The notes: a model not told the origin generated them from the letters alone. A DNA stretch of 64,000 nucleotides from Chryseobacterium turcicum (GCF_021010565.1 NZ_JAJNAY010000001.1:1840001-1904000), one strand, 5' to 3'. Positions 8,281 to 18,394 are shown, numbered from the stretch's first letter. Program-made: numbers and translations.

Positions 8281-8331
8281 CATTATAATAAATCCGCTGT
8301 AACGTTGTGTTGCAGCGGATTTATTATAATG
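8281..8331. terminator. Long bidirectional terminator
   Basis: A perfect 19-bp inverted repeat (CATTATAATAAATCCGCTG and its complement) around a 13-base loop, between the convergent serA-like gene and mscL. The AT-rich outer part supplies U-rich tails on both strands. Confidence 0.93.
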
Positions 8332-8343
8332 ATAAAATATTTA

Positions 8344-8796
8344 TTATTTCTTTTTCAATTCATCACGAATTTCAACAAGCAATTGTTCTGTCGCTGTTGG
8401 TGCTGCAGGAGCTTCAGGAGCTTCAGGAGCTTCAACTTCAGCTTTTCTCATTCTGTTAATTGTTTTTACAAGCATGAAAACAACCAGAGCAAGAAGTATA
8501 AAATTGATAGCCACAGTAATGAAGTTTCCGTAAGCAAAAATGGCAGCATCCGGAGCCAGTTCTTTAGCTTTTGCAAGCGTTGAACCTGCAGGTATATTTT
8601 CTGCACCTTTTCCCATTGCAAAATAAATACTGCTGAAATCTGGTTTTCCAACGATTGCTGCAACGATAGGCATAATCAAATCATCAATTACGCTTGTTAC
8701 AATTTTTCCGAAAGCACCACCGATGATTACACCGACTGCCAAATCAAAAGCATTCCCTTTAACGGCAAATTCTTTAAATTCTTTAATAAATCCCAT
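8344..8796 (-). CDS. mscL: Large-conductance mechanosensitive channel MscL
   Basis: A 150-residue inner-membrane channel that opens under osmotic downshock. The N-terminal amphipathic helix (GFIKEFKEFAVKGN) leads into TM1 with DLAVGVIIGGAFGKIVTS (about 18-38). TM2 covers about 78-105. The C-terminal tail contains a low-complexity stretch (three EAP repeats plus AAPTA) before the usual bundle-forming helix. This comes from a 9-bp tandem repeat at about 8409-8436 and makes the protein somewhat longer than the common 130-140 residues. Confidence 0.96.
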   Translation of the reverse strand: MGFIKEFKEFAVKGNAFDLAVGVIIGGAFGKIVTSVIDDLIMPIVAAIVGKPDFSSIYFAMGKGAENIPAGSTLAKAKELAPDAAIFAYGNFITVAINFILLALVVFMLVKTINRMRKAEVEAPEAPEAPAAPTATEQLLVEIRDELKKK

Positions 8797-8920
8797 AATT
8801 TATATTTTTATTTGTTTTAAACAAAATTATCATTTAAATATAATAATCTTAAAGGTTTTGGGTATTTTTTTTGCTTTAAATTATCAAAATTTATATTTAA
8901 ATTGAAAAGAAACAATTATT

Positions 8921-10438
8921 ATGAAAATTTTTACTGTAGAAAATATCAGATTGGCTGATGAGTATACGATTCAGAATGAGCCAGTTTCATCCATTCAGTT
9001 GATGGAAAGAGCTGCTTTTAACTGTGCTGAATGGATTTTTTCAAACTGTAAACATCATACAAAATTTGCGATTTTTTGCGGAACCGGAAATAATGGCGGC
9101 GATGGTTTTGCAATTGCAAGAATGTTGTATCTGAAAGGTTTTGATGTTGATGTATTTATCAATAAAGATAATCTGAAGTTTTCAGACAATGCTTTAATAA
9201 ATTATAAAAGGCTGAAAGAGATTTCCAGAATTTCACTGAAAGATTTTCATGAAACCTCACAATATCATTTTGATGAAAAAACAATTGTAATTGATGCTCT
9301 TTTCGGAACCGGATTATCAAGAAAACCGGAAGGGATTTTCAAAAAGGTGATTGAAATTTTAAAAACAAAAAGTAATCCTAAAATATCAATTGATATCCCG
9401 TCGGGAATGTTTGCTGACCAAATTCATGATGAAAATTCAATAATATTTAAAGCAGATTATACATTGACTTTTCAGTTTTGGAAAAAGAATTTCCTTCATC
9501 CTGAAACAGGAAGTTTTGCAGGAAAAGTAATTGTTTTAGATATTAATTTATCTAAAGAATTTATTCAAAATGCCTCCACTGATAATTTTGTAATTGATGA
9601 TGAAATTGTTAGAAATATTTTTAAAGTAAGACAAGATTTTGCTCATAAAGGAACGTATGGTAAGTCAATTATTGTTGGTGGAAGTTACGGGAAGATTGGA
9701 GCGGTCGTTTTGGCTGTAAAATCTGCATTGAAAACGGGTTCAGGGTTGACCTTTGCTTTAGCTCCCAATTGTGGGTATGAAACTCTACAGACAAGTACTC
9801 CGGAAGCAATGTTTATCAATGGTGGTGAAAAAAACATTCAGCAAATTATAGCTCAAAAAGATGCTGTTTACGTAATAGGTCCCGGTTTGGGAACGGAAAA
9901 AGATATTGAAAAAGCATTGCTTGAATTTTTTGAAGATTATCATTCTCCTTTGATTTTGGATGCAGATGCTTTAAATATTATTTCTAAAAGTGAGAATTAT
10001 TTAAAATTGATTCCAAAAAAATCAATTATTACACCCCATCCTAAAGAATTTGAAAGACTTTTCGGGAAAACAGCGAACTCATTTGAAAGATTAGATTTAG
10101 CGAAAACCAAAGCGAAGGAATTAGAAATTTTTATAGTCTTAAAAGACCATCACACACAAGTTGTAACACCTGAAGGAAAAGTTTTTTACAATATTACAGG
10201 AAATTCAGGATTAGCAAAAGGAGGAAGCGGAGATATTCTGACGGGAATAATTACCTCACTTTTAGCCCAAAAATACACTGAAGAGGAAGCGGCAATTTTG
10301 GGAGTCTGGCTTCATGGGAAAGCTGCTGATTTTGCTGCTGAAAAATATTCAAAAGAAGCGATGCAGCCTACCAATGTAATTGATGAGATTGGGAATGTCT
10401 TTCTTTATTTAAACAAAAAAGCCACAACTCAGTTGTGA
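8921..10438 (+). CDS. nnr: Bifunctional NAD(P)H-hydrate epimerase/dehydratase
   Basis: Repairs hydrated NAD(P)H. The N-terminal epimerase domain (about 1-215) carries GTGNNGGDGFAIARML, and the C-terminal ADP/ATP-dependent dehydratase domain (about 225-500) carries the nucleotide-binding NSGLAKGGSGDILTG. The length of 505 residues fits the fused YjeF-type enzyme. It is divergent from mscL. The stop codon overlaps the stem of a bidirectional terminator. Confidence 0.95.
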   Translation: MKIFTVENIRLADEYTIQNEPVSSIQLMERAAFNCAEWIFSNCKHHTKFAIFCGTGNNGGDGFAIARMLYLKGFDVDVFINKDNLKFSDNALINYKRLKEISRISLKDFHETSQYHFDEKTIVIDALFGTGLSRKPEGIFKKVIEILKTKSNPKISIDIPSGMFADQIHDENSIIFKADYTLTFQFWKKNFLHPETGSFAGKVIVLDINLSKEFIQNASTDNFVIDDEIVRNIFKVRQDFAHKGTYGKSIIVGGSYGKIGAVVLAVKSALKTGSGLTFALAPNCGYETLQTSTPEAMFINGGEKNIQQIIAQKDAVYVIGPGLGTEKDIEKALLEFFEDYHSPLILDADALNIISKSENYLKLIPKKSIITPHPKEFERLFGKTANSFERLDLAKTKAKELEIFIVLKDHHTQVVTPEGKVFYNITGNSGLAKGGSGDILTGIITSLLAQKYTEEEAAILGVWLHGKAADFAAEKYSKEAMQPTNVIDEIGNVFLYLNKKATTQL

Positions 10439-10444
10439 CTTTTA
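10417..10444. terminator. Terminator shared by nnr and lgt
   Basis: CACAACT and AGTTGTG form the core of a hairpin flanked by AAAAG and CTTTT. It overlaps the nnr stop codon and sits between two convergent genes. Confidence 0.75.
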
Positions 10445-10464
10445 GTTTTTATATAATGTGAAAT

Positions 10465-11736
10465 TTATTCAGGTTTAGCATTTTCAGCTTCTGTAATTTT
10501 AAATTTCTTAGAGTAAATCATAATAATAAATCCTGCAATTATAAAAGGAATTGATAAGATTTGCCCCGTATTTAATCCTGCGAAAGAAATAAATTCGTCA
10601 CCTTGTGGCTCTTTTAAGAATTCTACAAAGAATCTGATTGCCCAAAGAATGATGAAAAATAAACCAAATAACCAACCTTGCTGGTATTTTTTGTTAGTTT
10701 TTCTGTATAAAGTCCAAAGTATAATAAACAATAAAACATACCCTACCGCTTCGAATAACTGTGTAGGATAACGTGGAACCGTTACTCCATATTCACTGCT
10801 TTGTTGTGGAAAAAGTAACGCAAAAGGTGAGTTTGGGTCAACAGGTTTTCCAATAATTTCAGAATTGAAAAAGTTACCCATTCTTACGAAAGCACCGCCT
10901 ATTGCAACCACAATCCCAAGTCTGTCATATACCCATAAAGGATTTCTTTTAATGATTTTAAATGAATAATAAAGGGTTGTTAAAATTACAGCAATCGTCG
11001 CTCCGTGACTTGCCAATCCTGAGAAACCAGTAAATTTAAAGCCATTTTTTGTGCTAATCGGTAAAAATACACTCCAAAAATCTTCTTTGAATAATTCGGG
11101 CTGATAAAAAATAACGTGGCCGATTCTAGCTCCTAAAATTGTACCGACTAATGTCCAAGTGAAAATAGGCTCTACATATTTCAGGTTTACGTTATCTATT
11201 GTATACATTTTGGTCATTAAAACATAGCCTATACCGAAAGCAAAAATAAACATCAAGCTATAAAAATGAAGCGTTAATGGTCCTAATTGAATGCCTGAAG
11301 TAGGGTCCCAGATTTTAAACGGTGTTTCTAATGATACCGTATCGGCTGAAGTAATCGGGGTCTCCGTTTTTACAATATATTTAAGGGTTCCAATATTATC
11401 TGCTGTAATAGAAACATTTTCTACCAATTTAAAGTCTTTATCAAAAAACTCATATTTTGCGCTTTTATAATTTGCCAAAATCATTGAACTGCTGATGAAA
11501 CGCTCTTTTTCAACATTAGATTTATTAAGAATCACTAATGTATTTGGGTTCTTATTTACCTGAGCAAAAGAATCGAGCGCAACAGGCTCTGCCGTTGCAA
11601 AAATCTTTACAGGAATTTCTTTGGAATTTATTTTTAAAGTTCCGTCGGATAAACCATCTTTATAGTTTTGTGAGAAAAAGCACTGAGAAATCAATGCAAA
11701 GGCAACAAGATAAGTTCGAAAGAGAATAGTACTCAT
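10465..11736 (-). CDS. lgt: Prolipoprotein diacylglyceryl transferase with N-terminal extension
   Basis: Inner-membrane enzyme that attaches diacylglycerol to the lipobox cysteine of lipoprotein precursors. The core (about residues 143-423) has the family signatures ILGARIGHVIFY, SGLASHGATIA, VRMGNFFNSEIIG (the GRxGNFxNxE signature, with V in place of G) and YPTQLFEA, in a multi-helix layout. The ATG at 11736 is chosen because it begins a good signal peptide (ending CFFSQ). The frame extends to 11793 without benefit. Unusual is an extra exported segment of about 120 residues between the signal peptide and the first core helix, with no recognised domain. The gene follows yidD by 25 bp on the same strand. 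Confidence 0.92.
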   Translation of the reverse strand: MSTILFRTYLVAFALISQCFFSQNYKDGLSDGTLKINSKEIPVKIFATAEPVALDSFAQVNKNPNTLVILNKSNVEKERFISSSMILANYKSAKYEFFDKDFKLVENVSITADNIGTLKYIVKTETPITSADTVSLETPFKIWDPTSGIQLGPLTLHFYSLMFIFAFGIGYVLMTKMYTIDNVNLKYVEPIFTWTLVGTILGARIGHVIFYQPELFKEDFWSVFLPISTKNGFKFTGFSGLASHGATIAVILTTLYYSFKIIKRNPLWVYDRLGIVVAIGGAFVRMGNFFNSEIIGKPVDPNSPFALLFPQQSSEYGVTVPRYPTQLFEAVGYVLLFIILWTLYRKTNKKYQQGWLFGLFFIILWAIRFFVEFLKEPQGDEFISFAGLNTGQILSIPFIIAGFIIMIYSKKFKITEAENAKPE

Positions 11737-11761
11737 TTTTATTTGTTTATTATTGAATATT

Positions 11762-12004
11762 TTATTTTTTTGGAGGAACTGGGTCATAGCCACTTCCGCC
11801 CCAAGGATGACATTTTGAAATTCTTTTTACACCCAGCCAAAATCCTTTAAAAATACCATGAACCTGCAAAGATTCTACCATATAATGTGAACAGGTAGGT
11901 TCATAACGGCAATTTTTGGGAAGTAAAGGCGAGATAAACCATTGGTAAAATTTAATGAGAATTACCAAAGGTGAAGTGATGATTTTGTTAAATGAAAGTT
12001 TCAA
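11762..12004 (-). CDS. yidD: Membrane protein insertion efficiency factor YidD
   Basis: A small membrane-associated protein that helps YidC-dependent insertion. Motifs are [31 protein letters not shown] and the C-terminal [13 protein letters not shown]. With the TTG at 12004 as start the protein has 80 residues, normal for the family. An upstream ATG at 12193 would add 63 unrelated residues running antisense into the rarA gene, so it was rejected. The TTG start is an inference. It lies directly upstream of lgt, both serving envelope biogenesis. Confidence 0.87.
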   Translation of the reverse strand: MKLSFNKIITSPLVILIKFYQWFISPLLPKNCRYEPTCSHYMVESLQVHGIFKGFWLGVKRISKCHPWGGSGYDPVPPKK

Positions 12005-12153
12005 AACATTGCAAAAGTAGGGTAAAAAATTGAAATTTAGTTTAAATTTGTTTGAAGTTTCGGGTTGTAAACAGATGATTCGTCGGATAATTGAATGGGT
12101 TTGTCGATTCTGTTTATTTTTACTAATTATTTTAAATTCAAATAGATAAAATC

Positions 12154-13431
12154 TTGAGTCACAACACTCCTTTAGCAGAAAGATTAAGACCAAAAACCTT
12201 AGATGAAGTTTTAGGGCAGGAGCATCTTACCGGTGAAAAAGGTACCATCAGAAAAATGCTGGAAAATGATACCTTAAACTCCTTGATTCTTTGGGGACCT
12301 CCGGGAACCGGAAAAACTACTTTAGCGGAAATTATCTCAGAAAAATCGGGAAGAAAGTTTTTTAAACTTTCGGCAGTTTCTTCGGGTGTAAAAGATGTAC
12401 GCGATATAATAGATGATGCCAAAAAGCAAAATCTTTTTTCGGGAAAATCGCCCATTCTTTTTATTGATGAAATACACCGTTTTAATAAGTCTCAACAAGA
12501 TTCTCTTCTTCATGCTGTAGAAAAAGGTTGGGTAGTTTTAATTGGTGCAACGACAGAAAACCCAAGCTTTGAAGTGGTTTCGGCATTGCTTTCAAGAAGC
12601 CAGGTGTATATTTTGAAAGCTTTAAGCCATGAAAAGCTGGAAGAGCTTATTGATATAGCAACTGAGAGATTTAATAAAGATGAAAAATCAGATTTTATCA
12701 TTAAAGAGAAAGCAGCTTTCATACAATATTCTGGTGGTGATGGCAGAAAACTGATTAATTCTGTGGAATTGGTGCTGAATCAGTTTAAAAACTCAACGAA
12801 TAAAGAAATTACAAATGACGATGTGATGTCGGTTCTTCAGGAAACGATGGCACTTTATGATAAAAATGGGGAACAACATTATGATATCATCTCGGCTTTT
12901 ATTAAGTCGATGCGTGGTGGTGACCCAAATGGAGCGGTTTATTGGTTGGCAAGAATGATTGCTGGGGGAGAAGATATTAAATTTATCGCCAGAAGAATGT
13001 TGATTTTAGCTTCTGAGGATATTGGTTTGGCTAATCCAAATGCTTTGGTGATTGCGAATAATTGTTTTCAGGCAATTAATGTTATTGGAAATCCTGAAGC
13101 AAGAATTTTATTGAGTGAAACGGCTATTTATCTTGCAGTGTCTCCAAAAAGTAATTCAGCGTATATGGCAATTAATGATGCTTTGGCTTTTGTAAAGAAA
13201 ACCGGGAATCTTCCTGTTCCTTTACATTTAAGGAATGCTCCTACAAAGCTGATGAAAGATTTAGATTATGGTAAAGAATATAAATACGCCCATTCTTTTG
13301 AAGGAAATTTTGTGAATCAGGACTTTTTACCGGAAGAAATAAAAGATGCTAAATTTTACGAGCCTGGAAATAATGCCACCGAAAAGAAAATCTTCGAAGA
13401 GCTTAAGAAAAAATGGAACAATAAATATTAG
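12154..13431 (+). CDS. rarA: Replication-associated recombination protein A (RarA/MgsA)
   Basis: An AAA+ ATPase acting at stalled replication forks, related to clamp-loader subunits. It has 425 residues, with [20 protein letters not shown] at the N terminus, Walker [13 protein letters not shown] (about 49-60), Walker [12 protein letters not shown] (about 101-111), the sensor [10 protein letters not shown], and the C-terminal tetramerisation region with [17 protein letters not shown]. The start is a TTG at 12154, because it immediately precedes the conserved N terminus and no ATG lies nearby. Confidence 0.95.
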   Translation: MSHNTPLAERLRPKTLDEVLGQEHLTGEKGTIRKMLENDTLNSLILWGPPGTGKTTLAEIISEKSGRKFFKLSAVSSGVKDVRDIIDDAKKQNLFSGKSPILFIDEIHRFNKSQQDSLLHAVEKGWVVLIGATTENPSFEVVSALLSRSQVYILKALSHEKLEELIDIATERFNKDEKSDFIIKEKAAFIQYSGGDGRKLINSVELVLNQFKNSTNKEITNDDVMSVLQETMALYDKNGEQHYDIISAFIKSMRGGDPNGAVYWLARMIAGGEDIKFIARRMLILASEDIGLANPNALVIANNCFQAINVIGNPEARILLSETAIYLAVSPKSNSAYMAINDALAFVKKTGNLPVPLHLRNAPTKLMKDLDYGKEYKYAHSFEGNFVNQDFLPEEIKDAKFYEPGNNATEKKIFEELKKKWNNKY

Positions 13432-13438
13432 TCATAAA

Positions 13439-13472
13439 AAAAACGGATGCTTAAAAGAGCATCCGTTTTTAA
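13439..13472. terminator. Bidirectional terminator after rarA
   Basis: A perfect 12-bp stem AAAAACGGATGC/GCATCCGTTTTT around an 8-base loop, between convergent genes. Confidence 0.93.
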
Positions 13473-13485
13473 AATATAATTAGAT

Positions 13486-13923
13486 TTATAGCTTTGCTGT
13501 AGTTGTAATGAATACCGACTTTACACCGTTGTAATCTTTTACTTCAACCTGCTGAGCGATTTCAGCATATATTCTCATATTGGTATCTTTAAATTCATAG
13601 CCCTCGATGATAACAGGAGTGTCTTTAGGGATATTGTTCTGCTCATTGTATTGTGCTAAGCTTACATTATCTAAAGGTCCCACATTGTTTTTAAACTTAA
13701 CTTCAGTAAGGCCTTGTTCTGCTATGAAACTGAATTTTTTAAGTTTTTGAGGTAAATTAGCCATTTTATATGACTGTTTACTTTGTACGTATTCTTTTTG
13801 GTTTTCAAACAAAGTTGTTGTACCCACCATATCTCCTAAAACAGCAAATTTTACTTTTGTGTTTTTCTGAGCAAATAATGTTGCAGAAGCAAAGATGAAT
13901 AGAGAATATAGGATTTTTTTCAT
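13486..13923 (-). CDS. Exported protein of unknown function
   Basis: 145 residues with a clear signal peptide (about 1-18, ending TLFAQ). The mature part is hydrophilic and beta-rich, without cysteines or catalytic motifs that I can name. It contains VIIEGYEFKDTNMRIYAE and a threonine-rich C terminus. It is a single-gene transcript between the rarA terminator and the DUF2339 gene. Small exported proteins of this kind are common and mostly uncharacterised in Flavobacteriia. Confidence 0.75.
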   Translation of the reverse strand: MKKILYSLFIFASATLFAQKNTKVKFAVLGDMVGTTTLFENQKEYVQSKQSYKMANLPQKLKKFSFIAEQGLTEVKFKNNVGPLDNVSLAQYNEQNNIPKDTPVIIEGYEFKDTNMRIYAEIAQQVEVKDYNGVKSVFITTTAKL

Positions 13924-14037
13924 AGTTGATAATATAAGTGTTAAAAACGTGATAAATATACTTACTTTTTATAAAATATCAAGAAAAATTTAATATTAAT
14001 TGTAAAATATTGATGGATAATAGTTTTTGTAATGATT

Positions 14038-16236
14038 CTACATATCTTCTTCAGCAGAATTTTCATTCTTATCTACCAAATTCTTAAGCATATTTTTAAA
14101 TTTTTGAAATAAAAATGAGCTCAGCAATAAAATAATTCCTAAAATAATGAATGCGATAATTCTGGAAACATTATCCATTTGCCAAACATCATAAAGGTAT
14201 AATTTGAGAATCGTAAGGCTAAGTAAACTAAAACCTATTTTTTGAAGTTCCGAAATATTCTTTTTAAGCCCAGTGAAAATAAATCCACAAGATAAAATTG
14301 CCCATATAATAGGAAGATACAAAATACTGAAATGCTCTTGCAACTGATTGATGATTTTGGAAGAACCTGAATTTGAAAAAATATAAATTCTATACAATTC
14401 AAAGCTTACAGAAAGAATACAGGTCAATGAAACAATCCAATATCCTGTTTTTTGTTTTAAAAATTCTGATTTTGGAATGAGTTTTAGAATTAAATACAGA
14501 AGTGGTATTAAATATATTAAATGAATCCAATAGAAACGCAGCCCAATTTCTTTGGTTATGACAGCATTTACAATCTGTGAAGTCGAAATATGCGCGATAA
14601 ATAAGAGTAGTAATCCGTAAGTCAACAGGTTCTCTAATTTTTCTGAAATGCTTAATTTGTTCTTTAATATTAATACTAAAATAGTAAAAAGGATACTGTA
14701 TAAAAAGCTGTACGTAAGAACAATAACAATGTGTAGTGAAGAAAGCTGATAAATCAATTCAAATAAAATAGAAAGATAAATTACTCCAAAGCATGTTAGT
14801 GTAAAGACATTTTCGAAAAAATCTAAATCACTCTTTTCTTTAGTGTCTTTTTTTAATACCATTAAATTGAAACAACAACTCGTAATAACGACCAAACTCG
14901 TCATAAAAACCGGATTGAAAATGATGGCTAAATGTTTTTCATTGTTTAGATATCCATTCCAGGTAATCATTTGAGATAAAATAACCATCGGGAAGAGCGA
15001 ATAGAAAAAAAATTTGAAAATACGGTGATTTGTTTTCTTCCATATATATAATAGGAGAGCGGCTTCTATTGCCCAAACACTTGTGGTGAGATGGGTTTTA
15101 AAATGCAAGGCGAGTCCTAAAGTTAAAAGACTGATGCCAATTCCTGCAAATACAGAATAGTTTCTTTCAAATTTTCTCCGTTGATATTCCCTGAAAATAA
15201 AAATACCATTAAACAACGCAAAACTAAGCGGAAAAATACTTGATGGCTCGTATTGTAAGACATTAAAAATATAAACTAACCCGATAATACTGGAGAAATT
15301 AATTAAAACCAACATCAAAATATCTAACTTCGAAAGTAGAGTTGCCTTAAAATAATTCTGAAGCGCAAAAGCGTAAAAAATGAGATAAGTAACAATGTAA
15401 AATATAATACTTGTGAGTTCTGTTTTATCAGTAGTCCAGAAAAAAAGATAGATGGCAGTGAAAATAAAGGCAATCCAACCTACACTTTTCCAGTTTTTAA
15501 GATAAACGGTAATTAGCATACCGATATTTAAAAGCGATAAATAAGAGAAAAGGAAAATATAATTGCTTTGTCCGGTACTAATCATCAGTGGCGCCAGAAA
15601 ACCTCCAAACAATGAAAAAATAATCAGCGTTTCACTGTTGTAGCGATAAGAAAGGAATATCAAAAGTAGCGTTATGAAACATGTAATAAGGAATGCGGTA
15701 TTTTGTGCAAACAAATGATACTCTCTAAAGGCAATGGTTGCTGTAAAATACAGTACGGCAATTCCGCCACCCATAATGATTGAAGAAAAGGTCTTGTAGT
15801 TTTTCCTTATAAAATGAGCGGTAGCAATAAAAGTAAATCCTGCAAGAAAACCAATTCCTGCTCTTGCGTTTTCACCAATCCAGTTTTTATCGATGGCGTA
15901 TTTTACAAAATATCCTATTCCTAAAACTAGAGTGAAAATTCCGATAATCGTAAGGACGTTTTGTTTAATAAAGTCAAACAAAGGTGCAAGCCAATCTTTT
16001 TCCGGTTCTGAATCTTCTTCAATGGAGTTGACCGCCGTTTTTTCAACTTCGATTCTTTCATTTGGTAAATTTTCAGAATTGATGCTTTCTATGAAAGATT
16101 GTGCTGGCTTTTCGGTATTTGTTTTATCTTTTGATAAATCAGAAATTTTCTGTTCCAGAATTTGAATCTTTTTGTTCAGTTTTTGATAAACTAAAACAAT
16201 CAGTAGAATTAATATCGTGATTAGTGCGTAAATCAT
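14038..16236 (-). CDS. DUF2339 multi-pass membrane protein
   Basis: 732 residues. An N-terminal helix is followed by a polar, probably coiled-coil linker (about 20-85, with QKISDLSKDK). Twenty or more hydrophobic segments then fill the rest. The conserved early block KQNVLTIIGIFTLVLGIGYFV and WIGENARAGIGFLAG are typical of DUF2339. The function of the family is unknown. The gene stands alone, 65 bp downstream of a thioesterase gene on the same strand. A -7-like CAAATATA lies at 16253-16260 on the minus strand, without a good -33 box. Confidence 0.85.
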   Translation of the reverse strand: MIYALITILILLIVLVYQKLNKKIQILEQKISDLSKDKTNTEKPAQSFIESINSENLPNERIEVEKTAVNSIEEDSEPEKDWLAPLFDFIKQNVLTIIGIFTLVLGIGYFVKYAIDKNWIGENARAGIGFLAGFTFIATAHFIRKNYKTFSSIIMGGGIAVLYFTATIAFREYHLFAQNTAFLITCFITLLLIFLSYRYNSETLIIFSLFGGFLAPLMISTGQSNYIFLFSYLSLLNIGMLITVYLKNWKSVGWIAFIFTAIYLFFWTTDKTELTSIIFYIVTYLIFYAFALQNYFKATLLSKLDILMLVLINFSSIIGLVYIFNVLQYEPSSIFPLSFALFNGIFIFREYQRRKFERNYSVFAGIGISLLTLGLALHFKTHLTTSVWAIEAALLLYIWKKTNHRIFKFFFYSLFPMVILSQMITWNGYLNNEKHLAIIFNPVFMTSLVVITSCCFNLMVLKKDTKEKSDLDFFENVFTLTCFGVIYLSILFELIYQLSSLHIVIVLTYSFLYSILFTILVLILKNKLSISEKLENLLTYGLLLLFIAHISTSQIVNAVITKEIGLRFYWIHLIYLIPLLYLILKLIPKSEFLKQKTGYWIVSLTCILSVSFELYRIYIFSNSGSSKIINQLQEHFSILYLPIIWAILSCGFIFTGLKKNISELQKIGFSLLSLTILKLYLYDVWQMDNVSRIIAFIILGIILLLSSFLFQKFKNMLKNLVDKNENSAEEDM

Positions 16237-16301
16237 TCATTTGATTTACTACCAAATATAGTGATTTGAAAGTTTAACCGTTAAAAAATCTTAAAACAGA
16301 T

Positions 16302-16721
16302 TTACTCATTTTCTTCTTTCCAGTTTTCTTCAATTAATTTCATTAAAAAATCAGGACATCTAATGACTTTTTGCGTTTCTGAATTTAAAAAAAATAGGGT
16401 AGTGGAAGCTTCAGTTATTTTAATGCCTTCTTCATTATAAATTTCATATTCAAATTCAATTCTCACTCCCGGAATTTTTTTCATAATGGTATGAATTTCT
16501 AATTTTTGATCGTATAGTGCTGGTTTTAAATACTTAATTTTATAATCAGAAACCGGAAGCCAAATTCCTTGCTTTTCAATCTCATCATAAGAGACTCCGA
16601 TGCTGCGAAAAAGTTCCACGCGCCCCAGTTCAAAATACGTTGCGTAATTGCCATAATATACATATTTCATAGGATCTGTTTCTGCGTAACGTACTCGTAA
16701 TGAGTGTGTTGAGTGTATCAT
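16302..16721 (-). CDS. Acyl-CoA thioesterase, YbgC/FadM type
   Basis: 139 residues with the 4-hydroxybenzoyl-CoA thioesterase-like hotdog signature: VRYAETDPMKYVYYGNYATY (Asp near residue 16 as the catalytic acid) and the FELGRVELFR helix. Such enzymes hydrolyse short to medium acyl-CoAs and are often linked to phospholipid metabolism. It is divergent from dnaA, with 133 bp between them. Confidence 0.88.
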   Translation of the reverse strand: MIHSTHSLRVRYAETDPMKYVYYGNYATYFELGRVELFRSIGVSYDEIEKQGIWLPVSDYKIKYLKPALYDQKLEIHTIMKKIPGVRIEFEYEIYNEEGIKITEASTTLFFLNSETQKVIRCPDFLMKLIEENWKEENE

Positions 16722-16854
16722 TTTTACTGCTTAATTATACATACAAATATATTTTTAAATAACCAATATGCGAATATTTTTTTTTAAAAATAAAAAATGA
16801 GACCTTTGTCATCCTCCTAAAAAGACTCACTAAAGAATTAATCAGGGCATAATA

Positions 16855-18309
16855 ATGAACGAAAATTTAATGATGATATGGCAGAAGTGCCTTCAGTTTA
16901 TGCGTGACAATCTTAACGCAGCTGAAGACAATTCTGATCTTAAAAAACTTGAAAAATCTTTCGATTTACTATTCGACAAAATACAACCAATTTCATTGGT
17001 TGACAATAATCTTACGTTGATGGTACCGAGTGATTTTTATAAAGAATATATTGAAGATAATTATCTATCATTGCTTTCGGCTGCCTTAAAGAAAAACATT
17101 GGTAAAGGCGTTAAGCTTTGGTATTCGGTAATGGAAAATAAACCAAGCGGTTTAGAAAAACCTGTTACCATGAATATGAAAGGAAAAACTGTTCCTACTC
17201 CAAAGGTTCAGGAAACAATGCCACAAGGTTTTTCTAGAAATATCGTAAATCCTTTTGTAGTTCCGGGAATTAAAAAAGTAAATATTGATTCTAATCTTAA
17301 AGCAGATTTCTCTTTTGACAATTATGTAGAAGGAGAAAGTAATAAATTTGCGTCTACTGTGGCAAGATCTATTGCAAAAAGACCTGGAGCAACTGCTTTT
17401 AACCCTTTGTTTTTATACGGAGGTTATGGGGTTGGTAAAACACACTTAGGTCAGGCTGTAGGTTTAGAAGTAAAAAGCCAGTTTCCAGATAAAGTAGTTC
17501 TTTATTTATCTTCAGAGAAATTTATTCAGCAGTTTATTTCGGCTGCTAAAGCTCATAAACAAACAGAGTTTGCCAATTTTTATCAAATGGTAGACGTTCT
17601 GATTATTGATGATATTCAGTTCTTGTCTGGAAAATCAGCAACTCAAGATAGTTTCTTCCATATTTTCGATTATTTACATCAAAACGGAAAACAGATTATC
17701 CTTACTTCTGATAAGGCTCCTGTAGATATTATGGATATTCAGGACAGGATTGTCTCTCGTTTTAAATGGGGACTTTCTGCAGAGATTAAATCTCCGGATA
17801 TTTCTACAAGAAAGAAGATTATCGAAGATAAATTGAGCAGAGATGGTATCATTCTTACGGATGATATGCTAGAATTCCTTGCTGCAGAAGCAAAAACCAA
17901 TGTAAGAGAATTGATTGGTATCATTAATTCTGTTATCGCTTATTCTACGATTTATAAATCAGATTTAAGTTTAGAATTATTAAAAGAAACAATCAGCAAG
18001 ATTGCAGCTAATCAGAAAAAGGTCATCAATATTCCTTATATTCAGGAGGTAGTTTGCGATTATTTCGGAATAAAAAAAGAGCAGCTTTTATCTAAAACAA
18101 GAAAAAGAGAAATTGCACTTCCGAGACAGTTGGCAATGTATTTTTCAAAAGAATATACGAATGCTACTTTTAGTAAAATTGGTGAAGAAATGGGTGGTAA
18201 AGACCATTCAACGGTAATGTACGCTTGTGATACGATTAAAGATGTTTCTAAAATTGACAAGGAAATCAAAAAATACGTAAAAGATTTAACGGAAAAAATC
18301 AAAAATTAA
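16855..18309 (+). CDS. dnaA: Chromosomal replication initiator protein DnaA
   Basis: 484 residues in the four-domain layout: an N-terminal DnaB/DiaA-interaction domain, a linker (about 95-150), the AAA+ core with Walker A GGYGVGKTHLGQA (about 190-202) and Walker B VLIIDDIQFLSGK, and the C-terminal DNA-binding domain with GGKDHSTVMYACDTI. It is a lone gene: dnaN, recF and rpmH are absent. I saw no cluster of TTATNCACA boxes on either side, so the origin is not shown to be here. A good terminator follows. Confidence 0.97.
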   Translation: MNENLMMIWQKCLQFMRDNLNAAEDNSDLKKLEKSFDLLFDKIQPISLVDNNLTLMVPSDFYKEYIEDNYLSLLSAALKKNIGKGVKLWYSVMENKPSGLEKPVTMNMKGKTVPTPKVQETMPQGFSRNIVNPFVVPGIKKVNIDSNLKADFSFDNYVEGESNKFASTVARSIAKRPGATAFNPLFLYGGYGVGKTHLGQAVGLEVKSQFPDKVVLYLSSEKFIQQFISAAKAHKQTEFANFYQMVDVLIIDDIQFLSGKSATQDSFFHIFDYLHQNGKQIILTSDKAPVDIMDIQDRIVSRFKWGLSAEIKSPDISTRKKIIEDKLSRDGIILTDDMLEFLAAEAKTNVRELIGIINSVIAYSTIYKSDLSLELLKETISKIAANQKKVINIPYIQEVVCDYFGIKKEQLLSKTRKREIALPRQLAMYFSKEYTNATFSKIGEEMGGKDHSTVMYACDTIKDVSKIDKEIKKYVKDLTEKIKN

Positions 18310-18330
18310 TTCTGTACAAAATATTTATAG

Positions 18331-18360
18331 AAAGGAGAATAGGCTTATTCTCCTTTTTTA
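18331..18360 (+). terminator. Terminator of dnaA
   Basis: AAAGGAGAAT and ATTCTCCTTT form a perfect 10-bp stem with a 6-base loop and a T run. Confidence 0.93.
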
Positions 18361-18394
18361 TTTAGCTTTGTTGAATAAAAAAATTTTGAAATCT

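Noticed and set aside
12005-12193. Long N-terminal extension of YidD
   Set aside because: It overlaps the rarA start antisense and has no family similarity. A TTG at 12004 gives a normal-length protein.
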